Source: Streptomyces sp. HUAS CB01 (lineage in GTDB: Bacteria; Actinomycetota; Actinomycetes; Streptomycetales; Streptomycetaceae). From it: 64,000 nucleotides of DNA. The translations under genes were made by a program, and so were the position numbers. Below are positions 25,304 through 33,212 of this stretch, in pieces; positions within the stretch are counted from its first letter, which is position 1, and each line of letters opens with the position of its first letter. The notes under the pieces are model-generated. The model ran no database searches. It was given only the letters and a program-made list of their open reading frames with translations, and was not told the origin of the DNA. The DNA lies in the NCBI RefSeq assembly GCF_030406905.1, contig NZ_CP129137.1:434001-498000 (forward strand), in the 5' to 3' direction.

Positions 25304-26020
25304 GTGGCGCAGACGTACGAGATCCTCGATCACTCGGTGCACCTGGTGGCGGACATCTCGGGCATCTTCATCTTCGCGGTCACCGGTGCGCTGGTGGCCG
25401 TGCGCATGAGGTTCGACGTCTTCGGCATCATGGCGCTCGCCGAGATCACCGCACTGGGCGGCGGGATCTTCCGGGACCTCGTCATCGGCGACATCCCGCC
25501 CGCGGCCTTCCGGGACATGGGCTACTTCGTCACCCCGATCGTCGCGGGGACGCTGGTGTTCTTCCTGCATCCCGCGATCAACCGCATCGGCGGAGCGGTC
25601 CAGGTCGTCGACGCCGCCGGGCTCGGGCTCTTCAGCGTCTCGGGCACGGTCAAGGCCGCGGTGTGGGGCATCGAGCCGTTCCACGCCGCCGCCATCGGGG
25701 TCGCGACAGCCGTCGGCGGCGGGGTGCTGAGGGACCTGCTCGCGATGGAGGTCCCCTCTCTGCTGCGCCGCGACCGTGAGATGTACGCGCTGCCCTCCGT
25801 GCTCGGCGCGGGCACCGTCGCCGTCCTGCTGCAGTTCGGCCTGCTCGGACCGATCAGCAGCGCCGCCGCCATGCTCGCCACCTTCCTTCTCCGGTTGCTG
25901 GCCCTGCGTTACGGCTGGCGGGGCCCGCTGGCCTGGAAGAGCGAGCGGCCGGCGCCGTCCCGTCCGGAGGCGCGGCGCGTCGGCCGAGGCCGCCCGCCAG
26001 GGCGAGCAGGACCGCACTGA
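25304..26020 (+). CDS. TRIC (UPF0126/YicG-type) cation channel family membrane protein
   Basis: A 238-residue membrane protein made of two repeated half-domains, each with the signature glycine motif: ALGGGIFRDLVIGDIPP and AVGGGVLRDLLAMEVP. About seven hydrophobic helices are visible, as in bacterial trimeric intracellular cation channel homologues, which form homotrimeric K+/Na+ pores. The GTG at 25304 has AGGAAGAGA upstream; the frame stays open further upstream but looks non-coding. The last 55 codons, a basic Pro/Arg-rich tail, overlap the 3' end of the opposing MFS gene by 167 bases. Confidence 0.9.
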   Translation: MAQTYEILDHSVHLVADISGIFIFAVTGALVAVRMRFDVFGIMALAEITALGGGIFRDLVIGDIPPAAFRDMGYFVTPIVAGTLVFFLHPAINRIGGAVQVVDAAGLGLFSVSGTVKAAVWGIEPFHAAAIGVATAVGGGVLRDLLAMEVPSLLRRDREMYALPSVLGAGTVAVLLQFGLLGPISSAAAMLATFLLRLLALRYGWRGPLAWKSERPAPSRPEARRVGRGRPPGRAGPH

Positions 26021-27518
26021 GCAGCACCAGGCCTCCGAGGGTCAGCAGGCTGACGTCGAGCGCGGCCACGAACGCGCTGTCGGCGGCCGCACCGACCCGT
26101 TCGTGCGCGGCGCCGGGAAGCCGGGCGAGCAGTTCCTTCCGTTCCTCCTCGCGCGAGAGCACGGTGTCGAGGGCACGCTGCTCCCGTGGGGTGAAGTCGT
26201 CCCCGTCACCGGCGGCCGAGGCCAGGAGGTCATTGCGCTCGTCCCACTCGGCCGTGGTGAACAGCGCGTTCAGCAGCGCCAGTCCGAGGGTCGCGCCGAT
26301 CTGCCGGCTCTGTACGGTCAGGCTCGCCGCCACGCCTCGCGCCGACGCGGGCACGGAGGCCATGATCAGGGCGGTCGCCGCCGGATAGACCAGCGGCGGC
26401 GCGAGCCCGAACACCAGCAGCGCCGGGACCAGCAGGGTGCCGTGGCGGTGGGTCACCCCGTAGGTAAGCCACAGCAGGCAGCAGCCCAGCACGGCCAGCC
26501 CCGTCAGGATGAGCCGCCGCCCGTACCCCTGATCGGTGCGCCGTCCGACGAAGGGCGACAGCACGACCGTGCCGACGCTGGACGCGGTGAGCAGCAGTCC
26601 GGTGCGCAGCGCCCCGAGGTCCAGCACATGCTGGAGATAGAGCGTGATGTGGACGGCGACGGCGAGCGAGGTGCACTGGACGAGGGCCAGGGCGGCCATC
26701 GGCACGGTGACCGCCGGGGAACGCAGCGGCCGCAGGTCCAGCAGCGGCTCGGCGGTCCGCAGCTCCACGGCGACGAAGAGGATCAGCAGCACGCTGCCCG
26801 TGATGAGCGGCAGCAGGGTGCCGGGCGCGGCGAAACCCAGGTCGGAGGAGCGCTCGCAGGCGAGGACGACGAGGGTGAGGCCGACGGCGATGAGCACCGC
26901 ACCCGTGACGTCCATCGACGCCCCGGCGGGCGCCCGGCTCTCCTCGAGGTGCCTGCGGGCCGTGGCGACGACCAGCGCACTGAGGGGGACGCAGACGGCG
27001 AACGCCCAGCGCCAGCTGCCGAACTCCACGAGCAGTGCGATCCCGAGCGGTACGGCCACGCCGAAGAAGCTGGTGAAGGCCGTCTGCACCCCGATGGCCC
27101 AGCCGTGCCGCCGCTCGGGCAGCGCGGCGGTCAGATTGGCGAGCGCGAGGGGGACGGCCAAGGCGGTGCCGAGGCCCTGCACACCACGGGCCACCACGAG
27201 GACGAGCCCGTTTGGTGCGGCCGCGCACAGCGCCGAGCCGATCCCGAAGCAGACCATGCCCGTCAGGAACACCCGGCGCCGCCCCAACACGTCGCCGAGG
27301 CGGCCGCTGACGACGGCGACGGCACACAGCGGCAGCAGGGCGGCGACGACGACCCAGTGAAGGGTGGAACTGTCCAGTCCGAAGTCCCGCTGGATCTGCG
27401 GCAGCGCGACGATGATGCTCGTCAGGCTGGAGAACAGCAGCACACTCGCGGTGACGGTGGCGATCATGGCCGCGCGCTGCCGTGGTGTCAGTTCCCTGAG
27501 GGTGCCCACCCGGACCAC
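25854..27518 (-). CDS. MFS transporter, DHA2 family (14-TM drug exporter type)
   Basis: A 554-residue transporter with about 14 hydrophobic helices: the first is MIATVTASVLLFSSLTSIIV, the loop 2-3 motif is GRLGDVLGRRRVFL, the helix-5 motif is LGTALAVPLALANL, and an extra central pair of helices is typical of DHA2 exporters. A long soluble loop near the C-terminus (ERNDLLASAAGDGDDFTPRE) precedes the last helix. Substrate unknown. The start is uncertain: GTG at 27518 or 27509 fits the membrane topology but neither has a good ribosome site. Its last 55 or so codons are antisense to the TRIC gene. Confidence 0.87.
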   Translation of the reverse strand: MVRVGTLRELTPRQRAAMIATVTASVLLFSSLTSIIVALPQIQRDFGLDSSTLHWVVVAALLPLCAVAVVSGRLGDVLGRRRVFLTGMVCFGIGSALCAAAPNGLVLVVARGVQGLGTALAVPLALANLTAALPERRHGWAIGVQTAFTSFFGVAVPLGIALLVEFGSWRWAFAVCVPLSALVVATARRHLEESRAPAGASMDVTGAVLIAVGLTLVVLACERSSDLGFAAPGTLLPLITGSVLLILFVAVELRTAEPLLDLRPLRSPAVTVPMAALALVQCTSLAVAVHITLYLQHVLDLGALRTGLLLTASSVGTVVLSPFVGRRTDQGYGRRLILTGLAVLGCCLLWLTYGVTHRHGTLLVPALLVFGLAPPLVYPAATALIMASVPASARGVAASLTVQSRQIGATLGLALLNALFTTAEWDERNDLLASAAGDGDDFTPREQRALDTVLSREEERKELLARLPGAAHERVGAAADSAFVAALDVSLLTLGGLVLLSAVLLALAGGLGRRAAPPDGTAPAARSSRPAGPASRNAGPATGEGRWRAWRRRC

Positions 27519-27577
27519 TGAACCGCGCCGCGGCGGGGACGGCACGTGGCCGCGGGCCGCCGGAGTGGGACGGAGGT

Positions 27578-27665
27578 GCCTCCGAACCGCGAGGGCGACG
27601 CCTCCGAACCGCGAGGGCGATGCCTCCGTTCCCCGAGGCTGGTGCTTCCGTGCCCCGGTGGCGAC
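27578..27665. repeat. 22-bp tandem repeat, four units
   Basis: GCCTCCGAACCGCGAGGGCGA plus one variable base occurs twice in perfect register (27578-27599 and 27600-27621), followed by two diverged copies (27622-27643 and 27644-27665). It fills the spacer between the MFS start and the stop of the upstream GNAT gene, both on the minus strand, so it would be in the 5' region of the MFS transcript if the two are co-transcribed. It is not coding. Confidence 0.75.
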
Positions 27666-27678
27666 GGGTGCGGAGGCG

Positions 27679-28176
27679 TTACGGGGTCCCGGCCACGGCG
27701 CAGTGGCGCAGCCAGACGTAGTCGACCGGCTGGGCGGCGTTCCAGGCTGCGGCGAGGTGGGGGTCGACCGGAAGGAAGGAGGCGTGGCGGTAGCACCGCA
27801 GGGCGGGCTCGTTCTGGGGGTGGACCCGCATGAAGACGTCCTCGTGTCCCGCGTCCCGGGCGGCTGCGGTGAGCCGGCGGACGAGCTCCCTTCCGACACC
27901 GCGGGCGCGGACGGCGGGCGACACGATGAGCCGGGCGAGTTCGACCTCGTCCTCCTCGGCCTCGAACCACAGCTCCCCGTAGGCGACGAGCTCTCCGTCC
28001 CGCAGCAGTGCGTGGGCGCGCACGTCGTCGGCCGCCTGCCACTGGGCGACCACCCCGGCCGCGAGGGGGAAGTCGTGGCGCCCGCACCACATCGCGACTT
28101 CGCCCGACGTCGCGGGCCAGCCGGCGACCGTGGCCGCGTGCGTCACGTCGAAGGGGACCAGTTCCGTTCTCGCCAT
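27679..28176 (-). CDS. GNAT family N-acetyltransferase
   Basis: A 165-residue single-domain acetyltransferase. VELARLIVSPAVRARGVGRELVRRL holds the acetyl-CoA-binding R/Q-x-x-G-x-G/A loop, and EDVFMRVHPQNEPALRCYRHASF is the usual C-terminal strand-helix with Asn and Tyr at the CoA thiol end. The acceptor is unknown. The ATG at 28176 lacks a strong ribosome site. It lies about 160 bases upstream of the MFS exporter on the same strand, across the 22-bp repeat, so a resistance-type acetylase plus exporter pair is conceivable but unproven. Confidence 0.88.
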   Translation of the reverse strand: MARTELVPFDVTHAATVAGWPATSGEVAMWCGRHDFPLAAGVVAQWQAADDVRAHALLRDGELVAYGELWFEAEEDEVELARLIVSPAVRARGVGRELVRRLTAAARDAGHEDVFMRVHPQNEPALRCYRHASFLPVDPHLAAAWNAAQPVDYVWLRHCAVAGTP

Positions 28177-28289
28177 GGGGCGTCACTGTACGGCCGGCCT
28201 CGAAAGGCCCGGCGACGGCCCCTCCACAGGGAACAACGGCCGAGAACGGGCAGGATGGAGGACATCAGACGAAAGGTGCCGGGTGAGCC

Positions 28290-29345
28290 GTGGATCTGGA
28301 GAGCGTCGCGGACGAGTTGTACGGGCTGCCACCGGAGGAGTTCGTCGAGGCGCGCGGCAGACATGCCGCCGCCGCGCGGAACGCGGGTGACCGGGCGCTC
28401 GCCGGGCGGATCACCGCGCTGCGGCGGCCGACGCTGTCGGCGTGGGCGAGCAATCACTTCGTCCGCTCCGAGCCGGACCGGACGGCGGCGCTGCTCGGGC
28501 TCGGCGAGAGCCTGAGACAGGCGCACCAGGAACTGGACCGCGACCGGATCCGGGAGCTCGGCGCGCAGCGCAACCGCCTTGTCGGAGCGCTGTCCCGGCA
28601 CGTACGGGAGCGGTCGGCCGAGGTGGGCAGGCCGCTCGGCGACGCCGCGGTGCGCGAGGTCGAGTCGACGCTCCAGGCGGTCCTCGCCGATTCCGAGGCG
28701 GCCGGGGAATGGGCGACCGGCCGGCTGGCGAGACCCCTGACGCCCCCGGTCGGCTTCACGGGCGCCGCGGTCGCCGGAGCGGCACGCCGCCCGGCCGCGG
28801 ACACCGCTCCTGCCGAGGGAACGGGCCCGGGGAGGAAGGGGGAACCGGAGGCTGCCACGGAACCCGAGGGAACCGGGGAACCCCGGAGCACCGGGCGCCG
28901 GAAGGCGTCACCGCGGCCGGCCGCGGCACATGACACGCGGCAGGAGCGGCCGACCGACGAGGCCCGGGACGAACACCGTCGGCGGGAGCGCGAGCGGAAA
29001 CTGGCCTACGCGCGCCGGGAAGCGGATGCGGCCGAGCACCTGGCACGCGACGTCGAGGACGAACTCCGGCAGACCGAGTCCGCACGCGAGGCCGCGGAGG
29101 AGCGACTGGCGCGGACGAAGGAACAGGCGGCCGCCCTCAGCGCGGAGGTGAAGCGGGCTCAGGAGCAGTTGCGCGTCCTCGGTGAGCGGCTGGACGACGC
29201 CAGGGCCGCCGTTGCTCCCGCCCGAGCGGGACTGGACGATGCCCGCAAGCGCGTCACCGCGGCGAAACGGACGGCCGGGCGGGCACGCCGGGCGGCCCGT
29301 ACGGCCGCCGACCGGGTCCGCCGGCTCGAGGCGGACTCCCCGTAG
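28290..29345 (+). CDS. coiled-coil protein of unknown function
   Basis: A 351-residue soluble protein. The N-terminal 160 residues are helical and conserved-looking: MDLESVADELYGLPPEEFVEARGRH and LRRPTLSAWASNHFVRSEPD. A low-complexity Pro/Glu/Gly linker follows (about 165-230) and then about 120 residues of continuous charged heptads rich in Glu, Arg and Ala, a long coiled coil. There is no signal peptide or membrane segment. Similar proteins are widespread and uncharacterised in actinomycetes. The start is GTG at 28290, with AAAGG some 14 bases upstream. It diverges from the GNAT gene. Confidence 0.8.
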   Translation: MDLESVADELYGLPPEEFVEARGRHAAAARNAGDRALAGRITALRRPTLSAWASNHFVRSEPDRTAALLGLGESLRQAHQELDRDRIRELGAQRNRLVGALSRHVRERSAEVGRPLGDAAVREVESTLQAVLADSEAAGEWATGRLARPLTPPVGFTGAAVAGAARRPAADTAPAEGTGPGRKGEPEAATEPEGTGEPRSTGRRKASPRPAAAHDTRQERPTDEARDEHRRRERERKLAYARREADAAEHLARDVEDELRQTESAREAAEERLARTKEQAAALSAEVKRAQEQLRVLGERLDDARAAVAPARAGLDDARKRVTAAKRTAGRARRAARTAADRVRRLEADSP

Positions 29346-29683
29346 GGCAGAGCGATGTGCCGTGACGACGACGCGAGTTGCCGAGCACGCGGGAGCCGAC
29401 CCGCCCCGCCGCGTCCCTGTCGGACCGGATCGGTCCCGTCGGCGGGGCCGGTCCGGCCCTGCCCGGCCGTCGCGCCTCCTCCGCCCCCGGCCCCAGGCCG
29501 CCCCGGAAGCCGCTTCTGACTCCAGTCAGGTAGAACGATCACCTGACCGGATCACTGCGTGTCCCGGCGGCGCGCGGGCCTCGGCGCCGACGGCTGGGAT
29601 GACCTCGTACGGGCCGTCGGTCCGCACGCTGTTCCCCAGCGCTCCCGCGCAGTCCTTGTGACCGCGGGGAAGGATGCCAAGAG
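29346..29683. other. 338-base spacer before the repetitive secreted protein
   Basis: No gene is supported. The region contains TCAGGT (29526-29531) and ACCTGA (29541-29546), six-base arms nine bases apart and a possible operator, next to a CTGACTCCAGTCAG hairpin. Sequence becomes less GC-rich toward the downstream gene, as expected for a promoter. GGGGAAGG lies before the ATG at 29684. Confidence 0.3.
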
Positions 29684-31015
29684 ATGAACACTCGTATACC
29701 GATGGGACTGCCCCGGGCGCGACGCGCTCGGGTCCTGCTTGCCTCAATCGCCGGTGTGGTCGCTGTCACCGGCCAGCTTCTGGTAACGGCTCCTGCCACT
29801 CACGCGGCCGACCCGGATCCGCGCGGCGACCAGCGGACCCAGGCCGACGCCCGCCCGTCCTCGCCCGATGACCGCGGTGAGGAGGAGGCCGAGAACCAGG
29901 ACGAGGAGCGCGGTCAGGAGCAGGAGGGCGACCGCGAGGAGGGACAGGGCCGGGACCAGAGCGGCAACCGCGGCGAGGACCGCGAAGAGAACAAGACCGA
30001 CGAAGACGAGGACGAAGACGAAGACGAAGCCCGCGACGAAAACCGCCAGGAAGAACAAGGCCGGGACCAGAGCGGCAACCGCGGCGAGGACCGCGAAGAG
30101 AACAAGACCGACGAAGACGAGGACGAAGACGAAGACGAAGCCCGCGACGAAAACCGCCAGGAAGAACAAGGCCGGGACCAGAGCGGGGACCGCGAGAAGG
30201 CGGACCAGCACGGGGACCGTGAGGAAGCGGCGCAGGGCGGGGACCGCGAGGAAGCGGACCAGCGCCGGGACCGCGAGGAAGCGGCGCAGGGCGGGGACCG
30301 CGGCGAGGCCAAGAAGGGCCACGGCAGGGAGTTCGGCTGGGACCACGGCAAGAACAAGCCGAAGCGCCCCGAAGTCCTGCACGGGATCAAGCAGTTCACC
30401 AATGACGACACGTTCACCCCTCCGGCCGGCGTCACCTCGGTGTTCGTCCAGGCGTGGGGCGGTGGCGGTGGCGGGGCAGGCGGAGGGGGCGGCGGCAGCG
30501 TGCCGACTGCCGACGGTGGTGCCGGCGGCGGCGGTGGCGGTGGCGGCTTCACCTGGTGCCTGGTCCCCGTCAAGCCCGGCAAGACCTACCTGGTCGACAT
30601 CGGCACCCCCGGTGACAGCGGGTCCGGTGGCGGCCCCGGCCGGGACGGCCGTGAAGGGTCCGCCGGCGGCGCGACCTCCTTCCACTCCCCGAGCGGCGCC
30701 GAGCTCCTCTCCGCGGAGGGCGGCGGCGGAGGTGAGGAAGGTACGTCCGGCGACACCGATGCCGGCGCGCCCGGCGGCGGTGGTGACGGTGGCGACGGCT
30801 CCTGCTCGACCGGCGGCGTGAACCGTCCCGGTTCCGACGGCTCTTCGGGTGACGGCGGTGGGACGGTCGCCGACGGCATCGTCGCCCTGCCCGCCAATGC
30901 CGCCGTCGGTGGCAGCGGCGGTGACGGTGGCGAGGGCGAGGACGAGGAGTTCTTCGCCCGCCCCGGTGAGTCCGGCGAGGACGGCGGTTCCGGGTTCGCC
31001 GTCATCTACTGGTAG
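29684..31015 (+). CDS. secreted acidic-repeat and glycine-rich domain protein
   Basis: A 443-residue exported protein with three parts. A signal peptide covers about 1-41 (ending ATHAAD). An extremely charged Glu/Asp/Arg/Gln region covers about 45-230, built from two identical 37-residue repeats (GRDQSGNRGEDREENKTDED and onward) and then five 9-residue repeats (GDREEAAQG type). A glycine-rich C-terminal domain covers about 235-443: IKQFTNDDTFTPPAGVTSVF, then runs of Gly and an ending FAVIYW. The last part resembles the glycine-rich beta domain of some phage tail and surface proteins. It should be released or wall-associated and mostly disordered. The ATG at 29684 has GGGGAAGG upstream. The precise function is unknown. 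Confidence 0.82.
   Translation: MNTRIPMGLPRARRARVLLASIAGVVAVTGQLLVTAPATHAADPDPRGDQRTQADARPSSPDDRGEEEAENQDEERGQEQEGDREEGQGRDQSGNRGEDREENKTDEDEDEDEDEARDENRQEEQGRDQSGNRGEDREENKTDEDEDEDEDEARDENRQEEQGRDQSGDREKADQHGDREEAAQGGDREEADQRRDREEAAQGGDRGEAKKGHGREFGWDHGKNKPKRPEVLHGIKQFTNDDTFTPPAGVTSVFVQAWGGGGGGAGGGGGGSVPTADGGAGGGGGGGGFTWCLVPVKPGKTYLVDIGTPGDSGSGGGPGRDGREGSAGGATSFHSPSGAELLSAEGGGGGEEGTSGDTDAGAPGGGGDGGDGSCSTGGVNRPGSDGSSGDGGGTVADGIVALPANAAVGGSGGDGGEGEDEEFFARPGESGEDGGSGFAVIYW
29948..30169 (+). repeat. 111-bp tandem duplication inside the secreted protein gene
   Basis: Two 111-base units (29948-30058 and 30059-30169) that look identical at base level encode 37 residues each, and a third truncated copy starts at 30170. 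Each unit itself contains a GAC/GAA-rich run (DEDEDEDEDE). The near identity implies recent duplication or active gene conversion. Confidence 0.9.
30185..30319 (+). repeat. 27-bp repeats, five units, inside the secreted protein gene
   Basis: Five 27-base units encode GDREKADQH, GDREEAAQG, GDREEADQR, RDREEAAQG and GDRGEAKKG. They follow the 111-bp duplication directly. Units differ at a few positions, so this array is older than the upstream duplication. Confidence 0.85.
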
Positions 31016-31095
31016 GGGCCGACACGGGCAGGCGTCCGTTGGACGCCGTCCACGGGTGGGTCCGTACGTCCCGGTAAGTCTGTGCGGGCAGACGT

Positions 31096-31132
31096 CTGCC
31101 GCCCCCGGCCGTGCGACGGCCGGGGGCGGCAG
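31096..31132. terminator. 16-bp perfect hairpin between convergent genes
   Basis: CTGCCGCCCCCGGCCG and CGGCCGGGGGCGGCAG pair perfectly around TGCGA. It sits 80 bases after the secreted protein stop and 27 bases before the stop of the convergent methyltransferase, so it can serve both as a bidirectional terminator. Confidence 0.75.
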
Positions 31133-31159
31133 AGGTTCGGTGGTCACCGCGGCGCCCGA

Positions 31160-31996
31160 TCACGCCCCGCGGGCCCTGCGCCCCCACGCCGTGATCATCC
31201 CCGCCGAGAGCGCGGCGCAGTCGTCGGAGTCCAGGTACGCCTTGGCCTCGTCGATCGTCGCGCCGTCCACCTGTCCCGTGGCCAGGATCGCGTCGCGTGC
31301 CCGGTCCCAGGTCTCGGCCCAGAAGCGGCTGACGGGGCTGCCGGGCAGCAGCGGCGGGACATGGATCTCGGCGCCCACGGACGCGAGTCCCGCGCGGCGC
31401 AGCAGTTCGGGGTAGCGGGGCACCCAGGAGATGTCGGTGCCGATGGTGTCCCGCAGCCCCTGCCACATCGCCCCCATCACCCGGGTGTACGGGTTCGGGG
31501 GCGCGGTCGCCGTGGTGAGGTCGATCGCGTCGCCGAGCACGAGGACTCCGCCGGGGGTGAGCAGGCCGCTGAGTCTGCCGATGAGTTCCTCGTGGCCGGG
31601 CAGGTGCATCAGGACGAACCGCGCGTGGACCAGGTCGAACCGGCCCGGGTCGAACGCCGGGTCGGTGACGTCTGCCTCCAGGGCGGTGAGTCCCGGCGTC
31701 GGCCGGGCGGCGAGGAACCGGACGTCACGGTCCACTGCGAGCACCGACCGCACGCCTGCCCGGTGCAGCAGGCCGCGCGCGACTGTGCCCGTACCCGCGC
31801 CGATGTCGAGGCAGCGCCAGTCCGGTCGCGCGCCGAGGTCCGTCAGGCGCGCCAGGGTCGTCTCGTCGTACGCCAGGGCACCGAGGTCGATCCGGTCGTC
31901 CTCGCCCGCCCGGCCGGGCGGGAAGACGTCCTCGCCGTAGCGGCCGTCGTCGTGCGCGTCCGGGCGGGCGGCACCGCCGTGCTCGGGGTGCTTCAA
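31160..31996 (-). CDS. class I SAM-dependent methyltransferase (start disrupted or TTG)
   Basis: The homologous part is 278 residues from a TTG at 31996: LKHPEHGGAARPDAHDDGRYG, then SAM motif I CLDIGAGTGTVARGL, acidic VLAVDRDVRFL, FDLVHARFVLMHLPG and LLTPGGVLVLGD. Typical relatives methylate small molecules; the substrate is unknown. A better initiation signal, AGAGGG six bases before ATG at 32034, opens MTVTDTAARAARR in another frame and hits TGA after 13 codons, one base out of register with the methyltransferase. This suggests a one-base deletion (natural or sequencing error) near 31997-32034. The spacer 32035-32307 upstream shows no gene. Confidence 0.8.
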   Translation of the reverse strand: MKHPEHGGAARPDAHDDGRYGEDVFPPGRAGEDDRIDLGALAYDETTLARLTDLGARPDWRCLDIGAGTGTVARGLLHRAGVRSVLAVDRDVRFLAARPTPGLTALEADVTDPAFDPGRFDLVHARFVLMHLPGHEELIGRLSGLLTPGGVLVLGDAIDLTTATAPPNPYTRVMGAMWQGLRDTIGTDISWVPRYPELLRRAGLASVGAEIHVPPLLPGSPVSRFWAETWDRARDAILATGQVDGATIDEAKAYLDSDDCAALSAGMITAWGRRARGA

Positions 31997-32307
31997 CGCC
32001 TGGCGGCGCGGGCCGCGGTGTCGGTGACGGTCATGGCGGGCCCTCTTCGTCGTGCGGGCAGGGCCCCGGGTGACGCCGGCGCGGCCCCGGGGGGCGAATC
32101 CTCCTCGCGCCCGCGGCCGTCCGGCCGAGGCGCGCCGCGCGCGGGGCCAACCGGCCCACACCCCGGCCGTGGTCACACGTGCAACCGCCGCACCCCGGCG
32201 GCCGGTTCGACGCGGCACGCCGTTCGAGATCGTCGAGGGCCTCGGTGGCACGACGGGCCGCGGCTGCCGGGCGGTCCGTGTGGCCCCATCGGTGCCGCCC
32301 CGGCCCG

Positions 32308-33066
32308 TCACTCCGGCGGCGCCGGACGCGGAGGGCCGCCGTCCGGGCCGACGAGACGAGGGTGGGCGAAGTCCGTGTTGTCGACGATCGCGTCCACCCG
32401 GGACAGCGGGTCCGTCTCGTCGATGTGGACCCGCATCGCGGCGAGGTACCGGTCGCGGTGGACGGCCTCGGCCCCGGAGCCGGCCCAGTCCCCGTCACGG
32501 GCGGCGCCGCGGCGTACGGAGTGCTCGGCGTCGACGTCGAGCCAGATGCGGAAGTCCCAGTACGCGTCGATCCCGGGGCGGAAGGCGAAGACCCCGTCCA
32601 CGATCAGCACGGAGTCGCGCGTCAGAGGTGTCCTCGTCGCCGAGAGGTCCTTCTGGGTCAGCGGGTCGATGCTGCACAGGGCGCAGGACTCGGCGCCCGG
32701 GGTGCGGCAGGGGTCGAGCAGCAGCCGCCGGGCGGCGTCGTAGTCGTACGCGTCGCGGTAGTAGCCCTCGCCCGACTCCCTGTCGTACAGGTGCCGGTCC
32801 TTCCAGGGCCGCTTGAAGTCGTCCAGGGTGGCGCGGAGCACCGGTCGGCCCGCCGCGCCGATCCGCGCGCCCAGCTCATGGCCGAAGCTCGTCTTGCCGG
32901 AGGCCGTGAGCCCGTCGATGCCGACGAGCACCCGGCCGTCGCCGATCGCGAGCACCCGCTCCGCGATCCCCGCCACGAGGGCCGCGCGCCCGGGGGACGC
33001 CGGGGCCGGACACGGTTGCTGCCAGGTGGAGGCCGAGAGGTGCATGGGGGCATGCCGCGTGGTCAT
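32308..33066 (-). CDS. uridine kinase-like P-loop NTPase
   Basis: A 252-residue nucleoside-kinase-like protein. The Walker A motif lies in VGIDGLTASGKTSFGHEL (about residue 45), VLRATLDDFKRPW gives the substrate-side Asp, GYYRDAYDYDAARRLL follows, and SVLIVDGVFAFRPGI supplies the Walker B region. Members of this group are annotated as uridine kinases but many have unproven specificity. A Cys pair (CRTPGAESCALCSID) interrupts the lid region and is unusual. The start at 33066 is chosen because the upstream frame lacks homology. It is divergent from the ABC operon. Confidence 0.85.
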   Translation of the reverse strand: MTTRHAPMHLSASTWQQPCPAPASPGRAALVAGIAERVLAIGDGRVLVGIDGLTASGKTSFGHELGARIGAAGRPVLRATLDDFKRPWKDRHLYDRESGEGYYRDAYDYDAARRLLLDPCRTPGAESCALCSIDPLTQKDLSATRTPLTRDSVLIVDGVFAFRPGIDAYWDFRIWLDVDAEHSVRRGAARDGDWAGSGAEAVHRDRYLAAMRVHIDETDPLSRVDAIVDNTDFAHPRLVGPDGGPPRPAPPE

Positions 33067-33212
33067 CGCCCCACCGTATCCATGTCCCTCACCTGCGGAA
33101 AGGCCACCTCGTCGGGGCAGGGTCCACGATCTTCCGGGCCGGGGCGGCACCGGTGGCCTACGCTCATGTGTGGCGGTGCCATCCACCGTTCCCTGCGCCC
33201 ATGGAGGTCACC

